Assembly (NCBI GenBank): GCA_002421475.1
Contig: DIJW01000222.1
Span: 9,002 to 22,186, forward strand
DNA length: 13,185 nt
Direction of reading: 5' to 3'
DNA from: Thiomicrospira sp. UBA5634
GTDB lineage: Bacteria; Pseudomonadota; Gammaproteobacteria; Thiomicrospirales; Thiomicrospiraceae
Shown here: positions 1 to 7,167 of the stretch, one piece after another
Position numbering within the stretch: position 1 is the first letter of the stretch
How the letters are laid out: every line of letters begins with the position of its first letter
The notes under the pieces: generated by a model
What the model was told of the DNA's origin: nothing
Databases searched by the model: none
Seen by the model: the letters and a program-made list of their open reading frames with translations, nothing else
Made by a program: the position numbers and the translations under genes

Positions 1-1
1 G

Positions 2-2557
2 ATGCCGGATGAATTGCGCGTACAAATCGAGCCGATTCATCAAATCGTTAAAGCGCTCGGTTTGCCGTTATTGGTGATTGAAGGTGTGGAAGCAGACGAT
101 GTGATCGGCACGCTGGCGGTGCAGGCGACGCAGGCAAAACGTGATGCGCTGATTTCGACCGGTGATAAAGACATGGCGCAGTTGGTGAATGAACATATTA
201 CGCTAATTAACACCATGACGGATACGCTGATGACACCGGACAAGGTGGTGGAAAAATTCGGCATTCGGCCTGATCAAATCATCGACTATTTGGCGTTAAT
301 GGGCGATAGCTCCGACAACATTCCCGGCATTCCGAAATGCGGGCCGAAAACGGCGGTGAAATGGCTGGAAGCCTATGGCACGATGGATAATCTGATCGCC
401 CATGCCGACGAAATCAAAGGCAAAATCGGCGAAACCCTGCGTGAACATATTCCAAATCTGCCACTTTCGCGCCAACTCACTACCATTCGGATTGATTGCG
501 ATTTGCCGATTAACCTGCCGGATTTAACCCGCCAAGCGCCGGATGTCGAGGCACTCAAAACCCTGTTTGCCGAATATGAATTTAAAAACTGGCTGAAACA
601 GTTGGAAGACGGCAAATTGCCGTTTAGCCGCCAACAAAATCATCACGCCAAACCTCAAGCGAAAAGCACCGATCCAAATTCATCAACTCAAGCACCAGGC
701 CTGGTGGCTGACGAAAAACCTGCGTTGCAAAGCGTTTCTGCCGATTACGAAACCATTTTGACCCAAGCGCAACTGGAAGCCTGGCTGAAAAAACTTGAGC
801 AGGCCGAGTTGTTTGCGCTTGATACCGAAACTACCTCACTTGAACCCATGCAAGCGCAGATGGTCGGCATGAGTTTTGCACCACTGCATCATGACAAAAT
901 CGAAGCCACCTATTTACCGCTTAAACATGATTATGATGGCGCACCAACGCAATTAAATTTCGATGCCACACTCGCCGCGCTTAAACCGTTACTGGAATCA
1001 ACCAAACCGCAAAAAGTCGGGCAAAACCTGAAATACGATTGGCACGTTTTCGCTAATCACGGCGTGCATTTACGCGGCATCGCGTTTGATACCATGCTTG
1101 AATCTTACGTGCTCAACAGCACCGCCAGCCGTCACAATATGGATGATTTGGCGGCGTATTACCTGCAAAAAACCACGATTAGATTTGAAGACATCGCCGG
1201 TAAAGGTAAAAACCAAAAAACCTTTAACCAAATTGAAGTTGAACCCGCCACCACTTACGCGGCCGAAGATGCCGATATTACTTTGCAACTGCATCACGCC
1301 TTGCATCCCAAACTGACCCAACAACCAGGCCTGGTGGCGGTATTAAACGAGATTGAAATGCCGTTATTGCCGATTTTGGCCAAGATGGAACGCCACGGCA
1401 TGTTGATTGATGCCGATTTATTGGCGATTCAAAGCGGCGAGTTAGCGGGCAAAATCCAAACATTGGAAGAGCAAGCTTATCGCGCCGCCGGACAAGAATT
1501 TAACCTTGGCTCACCGAAACAACTACAAGAAATCTTGTTTCAGCAACTCGGTTTGCCGGTGATTAAAAAAACTCCGAAAGGCGATCCATCCACCGCCGAA
1601 CCGGTGTTAGCCGAACTGGCCGAGCAAGGCCACGAACTGCCGAAAATCATTATGCAGCACCGCACCTTAGCGAAACTCAAATCCACTTACACTGACGCGC
1701 TGCCAAAACAAATTCAGCCGCAAACCGGACGCGTGCACACCTCGTATCAACAAGCGGTCGCCTCGACCGGACGCCTATCGTCCACCGAACCGAATTTGCA
1801 AAACATCCCGATTCGCACTGCCGAAGGCCGCCGTATTCGCCAAGCCTTTATCGCCAGACCGGGTTATGTATTACTCGCCGCCGACTATTCCCAAATCGAA
1901 TTGCGCATTATGGCGCATTTAAGCGCGGATGCAGGCCTGGTGCAAGCGTTTGCCGAAGGCAAAGACATTCACCAAGCCACCGCCGCTGAAATTTTTGACA
2001 CGCCGTTGCATGAAGTCACGTCCGAGCAACGTCGCAGTGCCAAAGCGGTGAATTTCGGCCTGATTTACGGCATGTCGGCGTTTGGTTTAGCCAATCAACT
2101 CGGCGTCGATCGCGGGCTGGCGCAAGCTTATATCGACCGCTATTTCGCGCGTTATCCGGGTGTCAAAACCTATATGAACACCACCAAAGCGGATGCCAAA
2201 TATCACGGTTACGTCGAAACCCTGGCGGGGCGGCGTTTATATTTGCCCGACATTAACGCACGTAACGGTCAGTTACGCCAATACGCCGAACGCACCGCGA
2301 TTAACGCGCCAATGCAAGGCACTGCGGCGGATATTATTAAAAAGGCGATGATTGCGTTGGATAACTGGATTGAGCAGGCGGAGTTTGATATTCGGATGTT
2401 AATGCAGGTACACGACGAATTGGTGTTTGAAGTCAAAGTCGATCAGGTGGAGGCGGTGAAACCGCACATCAAGCAGTTAATGGAAAATGCGATGCAACTG
2501 GATGTGCCGCTGATTGTTGAAATTGGTCAGGGCTTAAACTGGGACGAAGCGCACTAA
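2..2557 (+). CDS. polA: DNA polymerase I (5'-truncated by window edge)
   Basis: DNA polymerase I fills gaps, removes Okazaki primers and serves in excision repair. The 851 visible residues align almost end to end with E. coli PolA from about its residue 84, so the ATG at base 2 is an internal methionine and roughly 80 N-terminal residues lie outside the window. In order: 5' nuclease domain (visible residues 1-210), a variable linker, the 3'-5' exonuclease with its acidic residues intact (DTET, D274 and E276; D346; YAAED, D423), and the polymerase domain with motif A DYSQIE (D628), motif B RRSAKAVNFGLIYG (677-690) and motif C VHDE (D805). Proofreading should therefore be active. Three copies of the palindrome CAGGCCTGGT lie in the gene, all in one frame. 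It ends convergent to the acyltransferase gene, with a REP-like element between them. Confidence 0.98.
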   Translation: MPDELRVQIEPIHQIVKALGLPLLVIEGVEADDVIGTLAVQATQAKRDALISTGDKDMAQLVNEHITLINTMTDTLMTPDKVVEKFGIRPDQIIDYLALMGDSSDNIPGIPKCGPKTAVKWLEAYGTMDNLIAHADEIKGKIGETLREHIPNLPLSRQLTTIRIDCDLPINLPDLTRQAPDVEALKTLFAEYEFKNWLKQLEDGKLPFSRQQNHHAKPQAKSTDPNSSTQAPGLVADEKPALQSVSADYETILTQAQLEAWLKKLEQAELFALDTETTSLEPMQAQMVGMSFAPLHHDKIEATYLPLKHDYDGAPTQLNFDATLAALKPLLESTKPQKVGQNLKYDWHVFANHGVHLRGIAFDTMLESYVLNSTASRHNMDDLAAYYLQKTTIRFEDIAGKGKNQKTFNQIEVEPATTYAAEDADITLQLHHALHPKLTQQPGLVAVLNEIEMPLLPILAKMERHGMLIDADLLAIQSGELAGKIQTLEEQAYRAAGQEFNLGSPKQLQEILFQQLGLPVIKKTPKGDPSTAEPVLAELAEQGHELPKIIMQHRTLAKLKSTYTDALPKQIQPQTGRVHTSYQQAVASTGRLSSTEPNLQNIPIRTAEGRRIRQAFIARPGYVLLAADYSQIELRIMAHLSADAGLVQAFAEGKDIHQATAAEIFDTPLHEVTSEQRRSAKAVNFGLIYGMSAFGLANQLGVDRGLAQAYIDRYFARYPGVKTYMNTTKADAKYHGYVETLAGRRLYLPDINARNGQLRQYAERTAINAPMQGTAADIIKKAMIALDNWIEQAEFDIRMLMQVHDELVFEVKVDQVEAVKPHIKQLMENAMQLDVPLIVEIGQGLNWDEAH
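694..705. repeat. Iterated palindrome copy 1 (perfect 12-mer)
   Basis: Perfect ACCAGGCCTGGT inside polA, read as A-P-G-L-V-A in the poorly conserved linker between the 5' nuclease and 3'-5' exonuclease domains. Followed by GGC on the + strand. Confidence 0.9.
1324..1335. repeat. Iterated palindrome copy 2 (perfect 12-mer)
   Basis: Perfect ACCAGGCCTGGT in polA, read as Q-P-G-L-V-A, just before the conserved EIEMPL segment that opens the polymerase region. Followed by GGC, as in copy 1. Confidence 0.9.
1930..1941. repeat. Iterated palindrome copy 3 (core only)
   Basis: TGCAGGCCTGGT, 10 of 12 matches with the core CAGGCCTGGT intact, in polA. It is read as D-A-G-L-V-Q between motif A and the conserved FAEGKDIH stretch; E. 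coli has D-K-G-L-L-T at this point. Confidence 0.85.
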
Positions 2558-2562
2558 TTTGT

Positions 2563-2627
2563 TTGTCGGACTAAAGTCCGACCTACTTATCGTGTAAGCC
2601 TTCGTAGGTCGGGTTTTAACCCGACAA
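2563..2627. repeat. REP-like paired hairpin element
   Basis: Two 24-bp units in inverted orientation flank a 17-bp spacer: TTGTCGG...CCGACCTAC at 2563-2586 and GTAGGTCGG...CCGACAA at 2604-2627. Each unit forms its own hairpin, an 8-bp perfect stem with a 2-nt centre (2565-2582 and 2608-2625), and the two units can also pair with each other over 20 of 24 positions. It fills the 88-bp gap between the convergent ends of polA and the acyltransferase gene. It resembles intergenic REP/BIME elements. It may help end transcription from both sides, but neither hairpin is followed by a T-run, so a strict intrinsic terminator is not supported. Confidence 0.85.
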
Positions 2628-2645
2628 GCCGGCTCGCAACCCTAG

Positions 2646-3551
2646 CTAATAAGGTCTTGCCAATTCTTTTGGCAGGTTTTTATAGCGTTTGTATGACCAT
2701 TGATATTGCGCCGGAATCAAACGTACACAGTTTTCAACGCCTTGATTTAACGCACTCGCCGCCACCAATTCATCGGTGGAATCCAGGCCTGGTGGCGCAT
2801 CCAGCAAATGAATAATATAGCCTTCACCTTTCGTTAAGCGTTCTGCGACGATATAAAACAACGGACATTGCGATTTTTGCGCCAACTTTGATACCAAAAT
2901 CATCGTATTCGCCGGATGGCTAAAAAATGGCGCGACCACACCGCCACTTTTGCCCGGATCTTGATCGGGCAAAATACCAATCACTTCACCATCTTTCAAC
3001 GCACGTCGCAGACCTTTCACCCCCGACATATCGGTCGGTTGCAGTTTCACGCCGCTGGATTCACGCGCTTGACGCATAAAGACATCCAACGAGCCGATAC
3101 GCGGCGGGCGATATAAAATACTGGTCGGATACTGTTCGGCCAAATAATGACCGATAATTTCCCAACAACCGACATGTGGTGATAACACCATCACGCCCTT
3201 GCCCATCGCAACGGCTTGTGCCAGTTTATCCGCACCGTTTACCGCTTTAATTAACGCCAATTTTTTCGCCTGCGGCCAACACCAAATTGCCCCCAACTCG
3301 GTCAAGGTTTTACCGGTTTCAATCAGGCTTTGTTTAACCAAAGTTTGTTGGTCTGCGGCAGATAAATGGGGAAATGCAATCGCAATATTTTTGGCAGAAA
3401 CTCGTTTGGCGGAATTATTGGTTTTCCATAACAGCCAGCCGATAAAAGCGCCTATGCGATGTTGATTTGGTAACGAAAACCACGAAAACAAGCGGATTAA
3501 ACCACGAAATAACGCGCCTTGAATCGGCTGTTGATCGTCAGACTTTTTCAT
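2646..3551 (-). CDS. Lipid A biosynthesis-type lysophospholipid acyltransferase (LpxL/HtrB family)
   Basis: Probable inner-membrane acyltransferase that transfers a fatty acyl chain to a lipid A precursor or related lysolipid. The 301-residue length fits the LpxL/HtrB/LpxM family. A hydrophobic N-terminal stretch lies at about residues 11-42. The family HX4(D/E) catalytic motif is seen as HVGCWE (H126, E131), followed by YRPPR (147-151), ILPDQDPG (193-200) and a C-terminal YQWSYKRYK block like the WSHKRFK signature of the family. It is the last gene of the trmA operon: its ATG lies 2 nt after the preceding stop, with GAGG of the upstream gene's end as ribosome site. One iterated palindrome gives A-P-P-G-L-D at residues 252-257. 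Which acyl chain or acceptor it uses cannot be told from the sequence. Confidence 0.86.
   Translation of the reverse strand: MKKSDDQQPIQGALFRGLIRLFSWFSLPNQHRIGAFIGWLLWKTNNSAKRVSAKNIAIAFPHLSAADQQTLVKQSLIETGKTLTELGAIWCWPQAKKLALIKAVNGADKLAQAVAMGKGVMVLSPHVGCWEIIGHYLAEQYPTSILYRPPRIGSLDVFMRQARESSGVKLQPTDMSGVKGLRRALKDGEVIGILPDQDPGKSGGVVAPFFSHPANTMILVSKLAQKSQCPLFYIVAERLTKGEGYIIHLLDAPPGLDSTDELVAASALNQGVENCVRLIPAQYQWSYKRYKNLPKELARPY
2782..2793. repeat. Iterated palindrome copy 4 (11 of 12)
   Basis: TCCAGGCCTGGT in the acyltransferase gene, read on the minus strand as P-P-G-L-D near the C-terminus. Followed on the + strand by GGC, as in copies 1 and 2. Confidence 0.88.
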
Positions 3552-3553
3552 TG

Positions 3554-4378
3554 TTACGCCTCGTCCGTGTCTTGATTCAGCACCAGTCCTGCTGCGCCGG
3601 CATGATTATCATCGGCAATTAACGGCTGCATTGCCGTCCACAAATTCGCATACAAATGTTTATTACGGCGTTCTTCGTCTAACAACAGTTGTTTGAAATG
3701 CTGGCGCGCTTGCGGTTTGGCATAACACGCCGGGCAATTATCCGGAATCACCGGCAGATTGGCCGCTTCGGCAAACGCACGAGTTTGATTTTCACGTACC
3801 CGCACAAACGGTCGAATAATACGCACATCTTCATCGTTATTTAGATAATGCGCTTTCATGGTGCGCAACTGACCGGCGTTAAACGCCGACATTAAAAAAC
3901 TTTCCGCCAAATCGTCTAAATGTTGTGCCAACGCCAGCACGTTGTAGCCTTCCCGCCGACAAACGGTATAGAGTTTGCCGCGTTTTTGCCGCGAACAAAA
4001 ACTGCAAAACGAATCACCTTTCATGTGTTTATCCGCCAGCGCCACCAAGTCTTCCGATTCATAAAAATACGGCACATTAAGTTCGGCTAAAAAGCCTTTT
4101 AACGGCGATGGATCAAACCCCGGAATTTCCGGATCAATCGTACAAGCGGCCAGCTCAAACTTCACCGGCGAATGGCGTTGCAAATGTTTCAACACCATCA
4201 ATAACGCCAACGAATCCTTACCACCGGATAAACCCAACAACACCCGATCACCGGGGCGAATCATTTTAAACTGCGCAATCGCGCGCCCGACCGGCTGCAA
4301 AATCGCCTTCGGTGGTTTAATAACGGTTTGTTTAGCGGTTTCGTTAACCGGTTTGTCTTGTTGCTCTACACTGTCCAT
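3554..4378 (-). CDS. TtcA-family PP-loop ATPase (probable tRNA thiolation enzyme)
   Basis: A 274-residue cytoplasmic adenylating enzyme of the TtcA/TilS PP-loop superfamily. TtcA makes 2-thiocytidine at tRNA position 32 by activating the base with ATP and using an Fe-S cluster to insert sulfur. Visible here: PP-loop SGGKDS (51-56), a CxxC pair CSFCS (C125, C128), the HLDD block (153-156), and a second pair in NCPACYAKPQ (C215, C218). The Arg-Gly following the first CxxC matches TtcA. The family is clear but the sequence is divergent: E. coli TtcA has HHRDD and CNLCGSQ where this has QHLDD and CPACYAKPQ. It could be a paralogue with another tRNA target. The start lies 3 nt after the permease stop, with GGGA as ribosome site. 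The C-terminus carries a near-match of the iterated palindrome. Confidence 0.8.
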   Translation of the reverse strand: MDSVEQQDKPVNETAKQTVIKPPKAILQPVGRAIAQFKMIRPGDRVLLGLSGGKDSLALLMVLKHLQRHSPVKFELAACTIDPEIPGFDPSPLKGFLAELNVPYFYESEDLVALADKHMKGDSFCSFCSRQKRGKLYTVCRREGYNVLALAQHLDDLAESFLMSAFNAGQLRTMKAHYLNNDEDVRIIRPFVRVRENQTRAFAEAANLPVIPDNCPACYAKPQARQHFKQLLLDEERRNKHLYANLWTAMQPLIADDNHAGAAGLVLNQDTDEA

Positions 4379-4381
4379 TTG

Positions 4382-5146
4382 TTATCCCATCACCAGGCCT
4401 GGTAGTTTTTGATACAAAATAAATAAGCCCATGAAAATCAGGAAGCTGGCGAAAATTCGACGCAAAAGTTGTTGGTCAAAATGATGGCTGACTTTATGCC
4501 CCAACCAGCCGCCAAGAATGCCGATAAGGGTGAATTTAATAATAATACCCCAATCCAGCGCGAGGCTTTGCGCGGCTAAAACGTCCAAATAAACCGCAAA
4601 ACCGGCAAAGGATTTAATCGCGATAATCACCAAGCTGGTACCAACCGCCAGCCGCATCGACAGCCCACCCAATAATACCAGCGCTGGAATAATGAGGAAG
4701 CCGCCGCCAACACCCACCAGTCCTGTTACCGCACCGACGACTAAACCATCGGCGACAATTTTATAAGCGGCACGTTGTTTGGGCGGGGCGGATAAATCCA
4801 CCGGCTTAAACATCAAATACGCCGCGCTAAGCATGAGCGCAGCGAAAATCAGCATTTGAATTACGCCATCAATAAAATGCGCTAACCAGGCACCAAATAC
4901 TGCACCCACCAGGCCTGGTAAACCAAACCAAGCCACCATGCGCCAATCAATCGTTTTTTGACGTGCGTAAGGAATCGCCGAAATCAGTGAAATCACACCA
5001 ACGATCATTAATGAACCGGCCATCGCCACTTTTGGATCTTGACCGACCAGATAAACCAAAACCGGCACGGTGAGAATTGAGCCGCCGGAGCCTAATAAGC
5101 CCAAACTCAAGCCAATTAATAACGCACCAAGCCAAGCTAATATCAT
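4382..5146 (-). CDS. TSUP family (TauE/SafE) membrane permease
   Basis: A 254-residue integral inner-membrane protein with about eight hydrophobic segments. The family's internal duplication is plain: [20 protein letters not shown] near residues 17-36 and [20 protein letters not shown] near 142-161 are matching half-repeats, each followed by a conserved G(S/T)SL(M/V)I segment. TSUP proteins move sulfite, sulfoacetate, thiosulfate or other organic anions; the substrate here cannot be read from the sequence. Its ATG overlaps the trmA stop by 4 nt (ATGA), with AAGGA in the end of trmA as ribosome site, so translation is probably coupled. It sits between two tRNA-modification genes. Two perfect iterated palindromes (both PGLV) and one near-match fall in it. 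Confidence 0.9.
   Translation of the reverse strand: MILAWLGALLIGLSLGLLGSGGSILTVPVLVYLVGQDPKVAMAGSLMIVGVISLISAIPYARQKTIDWRMVAWFGLPGLVGAVFGAWLAHFIDGVIQMLIFAALMLSAAYLMFKPVDLSAPPKQRAAYKIVADGLVVGAVTGLVGVGGGFLIIPALVLLGGLSMRLAVGTSLVIIAIKSFAGFAVYLDVLAAQSLALDWGIIIKFTLIGILGGWLGHKVSHHFDQQLLRRIFASFLIFMGLFILYQKLPGLVMG
4392..4403. repeat. Iterated palindrome copy 5 (perfect 12-mer)
   Basis: Perfect ACCAGGCCTGGT at the 3' end of the TSUP gene, read as L-P-G-L-V just before the last two residues. It lies 14-25 nt upstream of the TtcA-family start codon, close to that gene's ribosome site. Confidence 0.9.
4908..4919. repeat. Iterated palindrome copy 6 (perfect 12-mer)
   Basis: Perfect ACCAGGCCTGGT in the TSUP gene, read as L-P-G-L-V-G at residues 76-81 within a membrane segment. 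On the minus strand it is followed by GGG. Confidence 0.9.
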
Positions 5147-6246
5147 GCTGTTTTCCTTGTGAGCAAAACGCCCGATTCAATATGATGACTATACGGAAAC
5201 TGATCAAACAACGCCGAAGCGGCTAAATCATGAGTTTGTAACAGGGTTTCTAAATCACGCGCCAAGGTTTCCGGGTTGCAGGAAATATACAAAATATGCT
5301 CAAACTGCGCAGATAACTGGCGGGTTAAATCATCCAAACCGGAACGCGGCGGATCAACAAAAATTGTACGAAAGTTATAGTCATTTAAATCTATCTCGGC
5401 CAACCGATTAAACTCGCGCCCTTGCAGAGCTTGCGCCACTTCCTCTGCCGCCATTTTAATGACTTGGACGTTTGCCACTTGATTTTGCTGCAAATTAAAC
5501 TGTGCCGATTTTACCGAGGTTTTAGAAATTTCGGTCGCCAATACCTTAGAATACAAATCGGCCAACGCAATCGAAAAATGACCATTGCCGCAATACAGCT
5601 CTAATAAATCGCTGGATTTATCAGCATTGATACGGCGCGTTTGTTCACGCGCCCAAGCCAACATATTCTGCGCCATCTGCGCATTCGGCTGGGTAAAAGA
5701 GTTTTCGATTTGCTGAAAAAACCAGGCCTGGTGGTCGGCGGCTAAACGCTCCATTACCCAGTCCTGCGCTAATAGGATTTTTTGTTTACGACTGCGACCG
5801 ATAATATGGTTAATCGGCAAGGAATCACGCAAAGTTTGTGCTGCCGACAACCAGGCCTGGTCGTCGAGTTTTTTGCGGTAAATCAACGTCACCAACATTT
5901 CACCGCTGAGCGTAGCGAGAAAGTCGATTTCAAATAAACCGTTTTTTAAGATGTCGTTGGTCGAAATGGCGGCTAATAATGGCTGCATTAAATCCGCAAT
6001 CGGTTTGGCCGCCATTGGACAGAATTCGATCTCCACCGGACGCGAAGGGTTGGCCGGATCAAACATCGCATAAAAAAGCCGCTCGGCGGTATGCCAAATA
6101 CGAAACTCGGCACGCTGACGATAATGTGCGGTGGGCGAGGCAAAAACCTGCAAGTTCGACGCCATTTGCGGCATTAAACCGATCAAACGCTGCTGTTTGT
6201 CTGCCAGTTGTTGTTCATATTGTTCCGGAAAAACCTGACACAGCAC
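5143..6246 (-). CDS. trmA: tRNA (uracil-54-C5)-methyltransferase
   Basis: TrmA uses S-adenosylmethionine to make ribothymidine at position 54 in the tRNA T-loop. The 367 residues match E. coli TrmA (366) from end to end. Visible: [11 protein letters not shown] (41-51), ENSFTQPN (181-188), the SAM-binding [12 protein letters not shown] (214-225), [10 protein letters not shown] (296-305), the catalytic cysteine in [13 protein letters not shown] (C323) and the general-base glutamate in HHIESGVLL (E357). The start is [13 protein letters not shown] corresponds to the E. coli N-terminus, and AAGGGG lies 6 nt upstream of this GTG. It is the first gene of a four-gene operon and overlaps the TSUP gene by 4 nt. 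Two perfect iterated palindromes give HQAW and DQAW at positions that differ in E. coli TrmA. Confidence 0.97.
   Translation of the reverse strand: MLCQVFPEQYEQQLADKQQRLIGLMPQMASNLQVFASPTAHYRQRAEFRIWHTAERLFYAMFDPANPSRPVEIEFCPMAAKPIADLMQPLLAAISTNDILKNGLFEIDFLATLSGEMLVTLIYRKKLDDQAWLSAAQTLRDSLPINHIIGRSRKQKILLAQDWVMERLAADHQAWFFQQIENSFTQPNAQMAQNMLAWAREQTRRINADKSSDLLELYCGNGHFSIALADLYSKVLATEISKTSVKSAQFNLQQNQVANVQVIKMAAEEVAQALQGREFNRLAEIDLNDYNFRTIFVDPPRSGLDDLTRQLSAQFEHILYISCNPETLARDLETLLQTHDLAASALFDQFPYSHHIESGVLLTRKTA
5721..5732. repeat. Iterated palindrome copy 7 (perfect 12-mer)
   Basis: Perfect ACCAGGCCTGGT in trmA, read on the minus strand as H-Q-A-W-F (residues 172-176) in a loop just before the conserved ENSFTQPN motif. 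Followed by GGT on the + strand. Confidence 0.9.
5850..5861. repeat. Iterated palindrome copy 8 (perfect 12-mer)
   Basis: Perfect ACCAGGCCTGGT in trmA, only 129 bp from copy 7, read as D-Q-A-W-L (residues 129-133) after KKLDD. Confidence 0.9.
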
Positions 6247-6252
6247 ACGTCG

Positions 6253-6258
6253 CCCCTT
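6253..6258 (-). promoter_or_regulatory. Ribosome binding site fixing the trmA GTG start
   Basis: AAGGGG on the minus strand, 6 nt before GTG at 6246-6244. No in-frame ATG is placed at this distance, so the site supports a GTG start. Confidence 0.65.
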
Positions 6259-6284
6259 TTATTACTTATTCAAACAAAACGCGT

Positions 6285-6314
6285 ATTATACCCTCTCCCA
6301 ACCCTCGATAAAAA
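6285..6314 (-). promoter_or_regulatory. Probable sigma-70 promoter of the trmA operon
   Basis: A perfect TATAAT (minus strand, 6290-6285) about 40 nt upstream of the trmA start. The best -35 is only TTTTTA (6314-6309) at 18-bp spacing, so that half is weak. It would give a leader of about 30 nt and drive all four genes. Confidence 0.6.
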
Positions 6315-6382
6315 CTTAGGCTCAGCTGCCTTTCTTCTGAAATGAAAAAAACATAAACCATATTATTTTTCATAAAAAATGA

Positions 6383-6400
6383 TTTTAATCACTTTTAATC
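6383..6400 (+). promoter_or_regulatory. Tandem TTTTAATC repeat, possible regulator site
   Basis: TTTTAATC occurs twice (6383-6390 and 6393-6400) with a 10-bp period, about one helical turn, ending 13 bp upstream of the -35 box of the beta-barrel gene. Tandem direct half-sites at this spacing are typical of OmpR-type activators; the assignment is inference. Confidence 0.35.
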
Positions 6401-6413
6401 CGCACTTTAGTTG

Positions 6414-6442
6414 TTTACATAAAATACTACTCCCCATAGAAT
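6414..6442 (+). promoter_or_regulatory. Sigma-70 promoter of the beta-barrel gene
   Basis: TTTACA (6414-6419), a 17-bp spacer and TAGAAT (6437-6442): five of six matches in each box at optimal spacing. Transcription would begin near 6449, leaving a leader of about 45 nt with AAGGAG at 6481-6486. Confidence 0.72.
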
Positions 6443-6494
6443 ACGCTGGCGCATTTAATTACAGATTAATACTAAATAATAAGGAGATGCAGAT

Positions 6495-6983
6495 ATGAAG
6501 TTAAGAAGTTCTTTAACCGCATTATTGGCGGTTGTGTTAATGGCAACAGCACCAGCAAGCCAATCAGCTGATTTTAGTTTAAACGCAGGCGGTGGTTTTT
6601 TGCTTGACCTCTCTAATCGAGTGCACGGTGAAAAAGGTGGCTTTGTTAATATTAACTACAACCGTGAAGAAACGGATTACTATCTTTACAACTTTACCTA
6701 CGGAAGTGAAAAGGCAGCCTACAATGCCTATGGTTTTGGAATAAATTTCAATATGCCGGTTGTCTCAACTCTCGATGTTTTTGCCGGTGTAGGTTATGGC
6801 ATAGCTTCTTTTACTAGTGAAAATATGAGATATGAAGACACCGAGTCGGGTATGACTTACCAAGTTGGCGCAAGCTATAAACTTTTTGATGGCTTTGCAA
6901 TTAACGCACGTTATCTAAATCGTCCTGAATTCTTTGATGAAGGTGGGGCAGCAATTAGCGCAGGGATTTCTTTCCTTTATTAA
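6495..6983 (+). CDS. Predicted small outer-membrane beta-barrel protein
   Basis: A 162-residue exported protein with no function I can name. The first 21-25 residues are a signal peptide: basic KLR, hydrophobic core, then APASQSAD, with the best cleavage match after APA (A21) or after A25. The mature part alternates polar and aromatic residues in short strands (FVNINYNRE, DYYLYNFTYG, YGFGINFNM, DVFAGVGYGIASF, YQVGASYKLF, FAINARYLNR) and ends in AAISAGISFLY, a C-terminal strand with a terminal aromatic residue typical of BAM substrates. This fits an eight-stranded barrel. AAGGAG lies 8 nt before the ATG, behind a near-consensus promoter, so expression may be high. Three sampled 60-base lines average about 41% G+C, below the flanking genes, and no iterated palindrome is present. 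It stands alone between divergent trmA and dbpA. Confidence 0.75.
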   Translation: MKLRSSLTALLAVVLMATAPASQSADFSLNAGGGFLLDLSNRVHGEKGGFVNINYNREETDYYLYNFTYGSEKAAYNAYGFGINFNMPVVSTLDVFAGVGYGIASFTSENMRYEDTESGMTYQVGASYKLFDGFAINARYLNRPEFFDEGGAAISAGISFLY

Positions 6984-6990
6984 CCGCCCA

Positions 6991-7024
6991 AAGCACAAAG
7001 CGGTGATTCAAACACTTTGTGCTT
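6991..7024 (+). terminator. Perfect 10-bp hairpin after the beta-barrel gene
   Basis: AAGCACAAAG (6991-7000) and CTTTGTGCTT (7015-7024) form a perfect 10-bp stem with a 14-nt loop, starting 8 nt after the stop codon. The position suits a terminator or 3'-stabilising hairpin, but the stem is followed by CCAAAAAAA rather than a T-run, so termination is uncertain. Confidence 0.5.
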
Positions 7025-7113
7025 CCAAAAAAATCTGCGTTATTTAAATATCAGCTGACTCAAATCAACACTAACTCTTGATACGAAACTCTAACGTCAG
7101 CACAAAAAACCCT

Positions 7114-7119
7114 TACAAT
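7114..7119 (+). promoter_or_regulatory. Possible -10 box of dbpA
   Basis: TACAAT, five of six matches to the -10 consensus, 48 nt before the dbpA start. No good -35 lies at 16-18 bp, so this is tentative. Confidence 0.3.
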
Positions 7120-7155
7120 ACACAACCTTAAATCATCCACTCGCTTTTATGCCAC

Positions 7156-7161
7156 AAAGGA
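7156..7161 (+). promoter_or_regulatory. Ribosome binding site fixing the dbpA TTG start
   Basis: AAAGGA lies 6 nt before TTG at 7168-7170. The nearby ATG at 7149 is out of frame, so the site supports TTG as the start codon. Confidence 0.65.
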
Positions 7162-7167
7162 CTACGT

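Noticed and set aside
1070..1324. Antisense and alternative-frame open stretches within polA and other genes
   Set aside because: They lie opposite or within strongly conserved coding regions, lack ribosome sites and show no recognisable protein features, so they are shadows.
2558..2645. Spot 42-type small RNA downstream of polA
   Set aside because: In enterobacteria and vibrios spf follows polA, but here the 88-bp gap is filled by the REP-like element and shows no Spot 42-like sequence or promoter.
4947..5207. An 86-residue minus-strand frame across the trmA/TSUP junction
   Set aside because: It overlaps the conserved C-terminus of TrmA and the first TSUP half-repeat in another frame and has no family resemblance.
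7078..7083. TTGATA as a dbpA -35 box
   Set aside because: No acceptable -10 sequence lies 16-18 bp downstream (CACAAA at 17 bp).
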